Below are positions 34,126 to 34,188 of a DNA stretch of 34,188 nt, piece by piece. The notes beneath the pieces are model-generated. The model was not told where the DNA came from and ran no database searches. It was given only the letters and a program-made list of their open reading frames with translations. Both the position numbers and the translations under genes were made by a program. Every line of letters starts with the position of its first letter. The stretch's first letter is position 1. Source of the stretch: an uncultured Prevotella sp. (GTDB taxonomy: Bacteria > Bacteroidota > Bacteroidia > Bacteroidales > Bacteroidaceae). The stretch is taken from positions 1 through 34,188 of the forward strand of contig CAJODF010000043.1 of NCBI GenBank assembly GCA_905233555.1, given 5' to 3'.

Positions 34126-34188
34126 TTATTCGTAACCCAGATAGCCCCATGTCGGATAGTTAAACTTTCTTAACGACCTGCGCAAATC
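34126..34188 (-). CDS. C-terminal end of an unidentified protein, partial
   Basis: The last 20 codons before a TAA at 34126-34128 are open to the right edge and read as plausible protein (KFNYPTWGYLGYE at the end, aromatic-rich). The composition looks coding, but the stretch is too short to identify. It would be co-directional with kdsB. Confidence 0.35.
   Translation of the reverse strand, partial: DLRRSLRKFNYPTWGYLGYE

Overview
The window looks like chromosomal DNA of a Prevotella-like Bacteroidales bacterium. The basis is the promoter grammar (TTG, 19-20 bases, TAnnTTTG, seen many times), the lack of Shine-Dalgarno sites, and gene families typical of that group: a Nudix-fold arabinose regulator, an SGLT-type sugar porter, a CCDC81-HU/SPOR protein, a DUF4738-like lipoprotein and a zinc-less short DnaJ. 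Species-level placement is inference. I see no rRNA, tRNA, CRISPR array, transposase or phage gene.

Layout. 1-2475 (-): a membrane sensor kinase running off the left edge, whose H-box has Gln instead of His. 2566-3450 (+): an orphan Cache sensor, transcribed divergently from an interlocked promoter pair. 3451-4185: about 730 bases without a gene, rich in inverted and tandem repeats. 4186-14193 (-): an L-arabinose operon, in transcription order an aldose-epimerase lipoprotein, SGLT porter, Nudix regulator, araD, araA, a four-helix-bundle (23S IVS-type) protein, araB and a GH51 arabinofuranosidase. 14365-17956 (-): galactose genes galM, MFS porter, galK. 18037-21122 (-): grpE, dnaJ, folC. 21189-22802 (-): an ABC-F ATPase. 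22904-27688 (-): a SPOR protein, FHA protein, purU, hisH, hisA, hisF, ending in a terminator. 27792-29133 (+): rfbC and a lipoprotein. 29156-31689 (-): a 5'-nucleotidase and nudC. 31807-32496 (+): a short DnaJ. 32761-33966 (-): kdsB and a YhcH-family gene. 34126-34188 (-): the last codons of an unidentified gene.

How the genes work together. The GH51 enzyme releases arabinose outside the cytoplasm, the epimerase lipoprotein may equilibrate anomers, and the SGLT porter imports the sugar. AraA, AraB and AraD convert it to D-xylulose 5-phosphate under the Nudix regulator. The gal genes form a parallel uptake and phosphorylation module. GrpE and DnaJ are DnaK co-chaperones. HisH, HisF and HisA perform the central steps of histidine synthesis, and PurU supplies formate from formyl-THF.

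The most unusual content is between genes. Four junctions of the arabinose operon hold copies of one element: arms of 11-bp tandem repeats in opposite orientation around a conserved core. In one copy the core is replaced by a complete gene for an IVS-type four-helix-bundle protein. Other junctions carry different short tandem repeats (7, 8 or about 13 bp) that often run from the stop codon of one gene to the start of the next. One 68-bp element occurs twice, identically, and gives two unrelated proteins the same C-terminus (KLDSL). Two further loci share a design of three 8-bp-period repeats facing three inverted ones around a long perfect AT palindrome.
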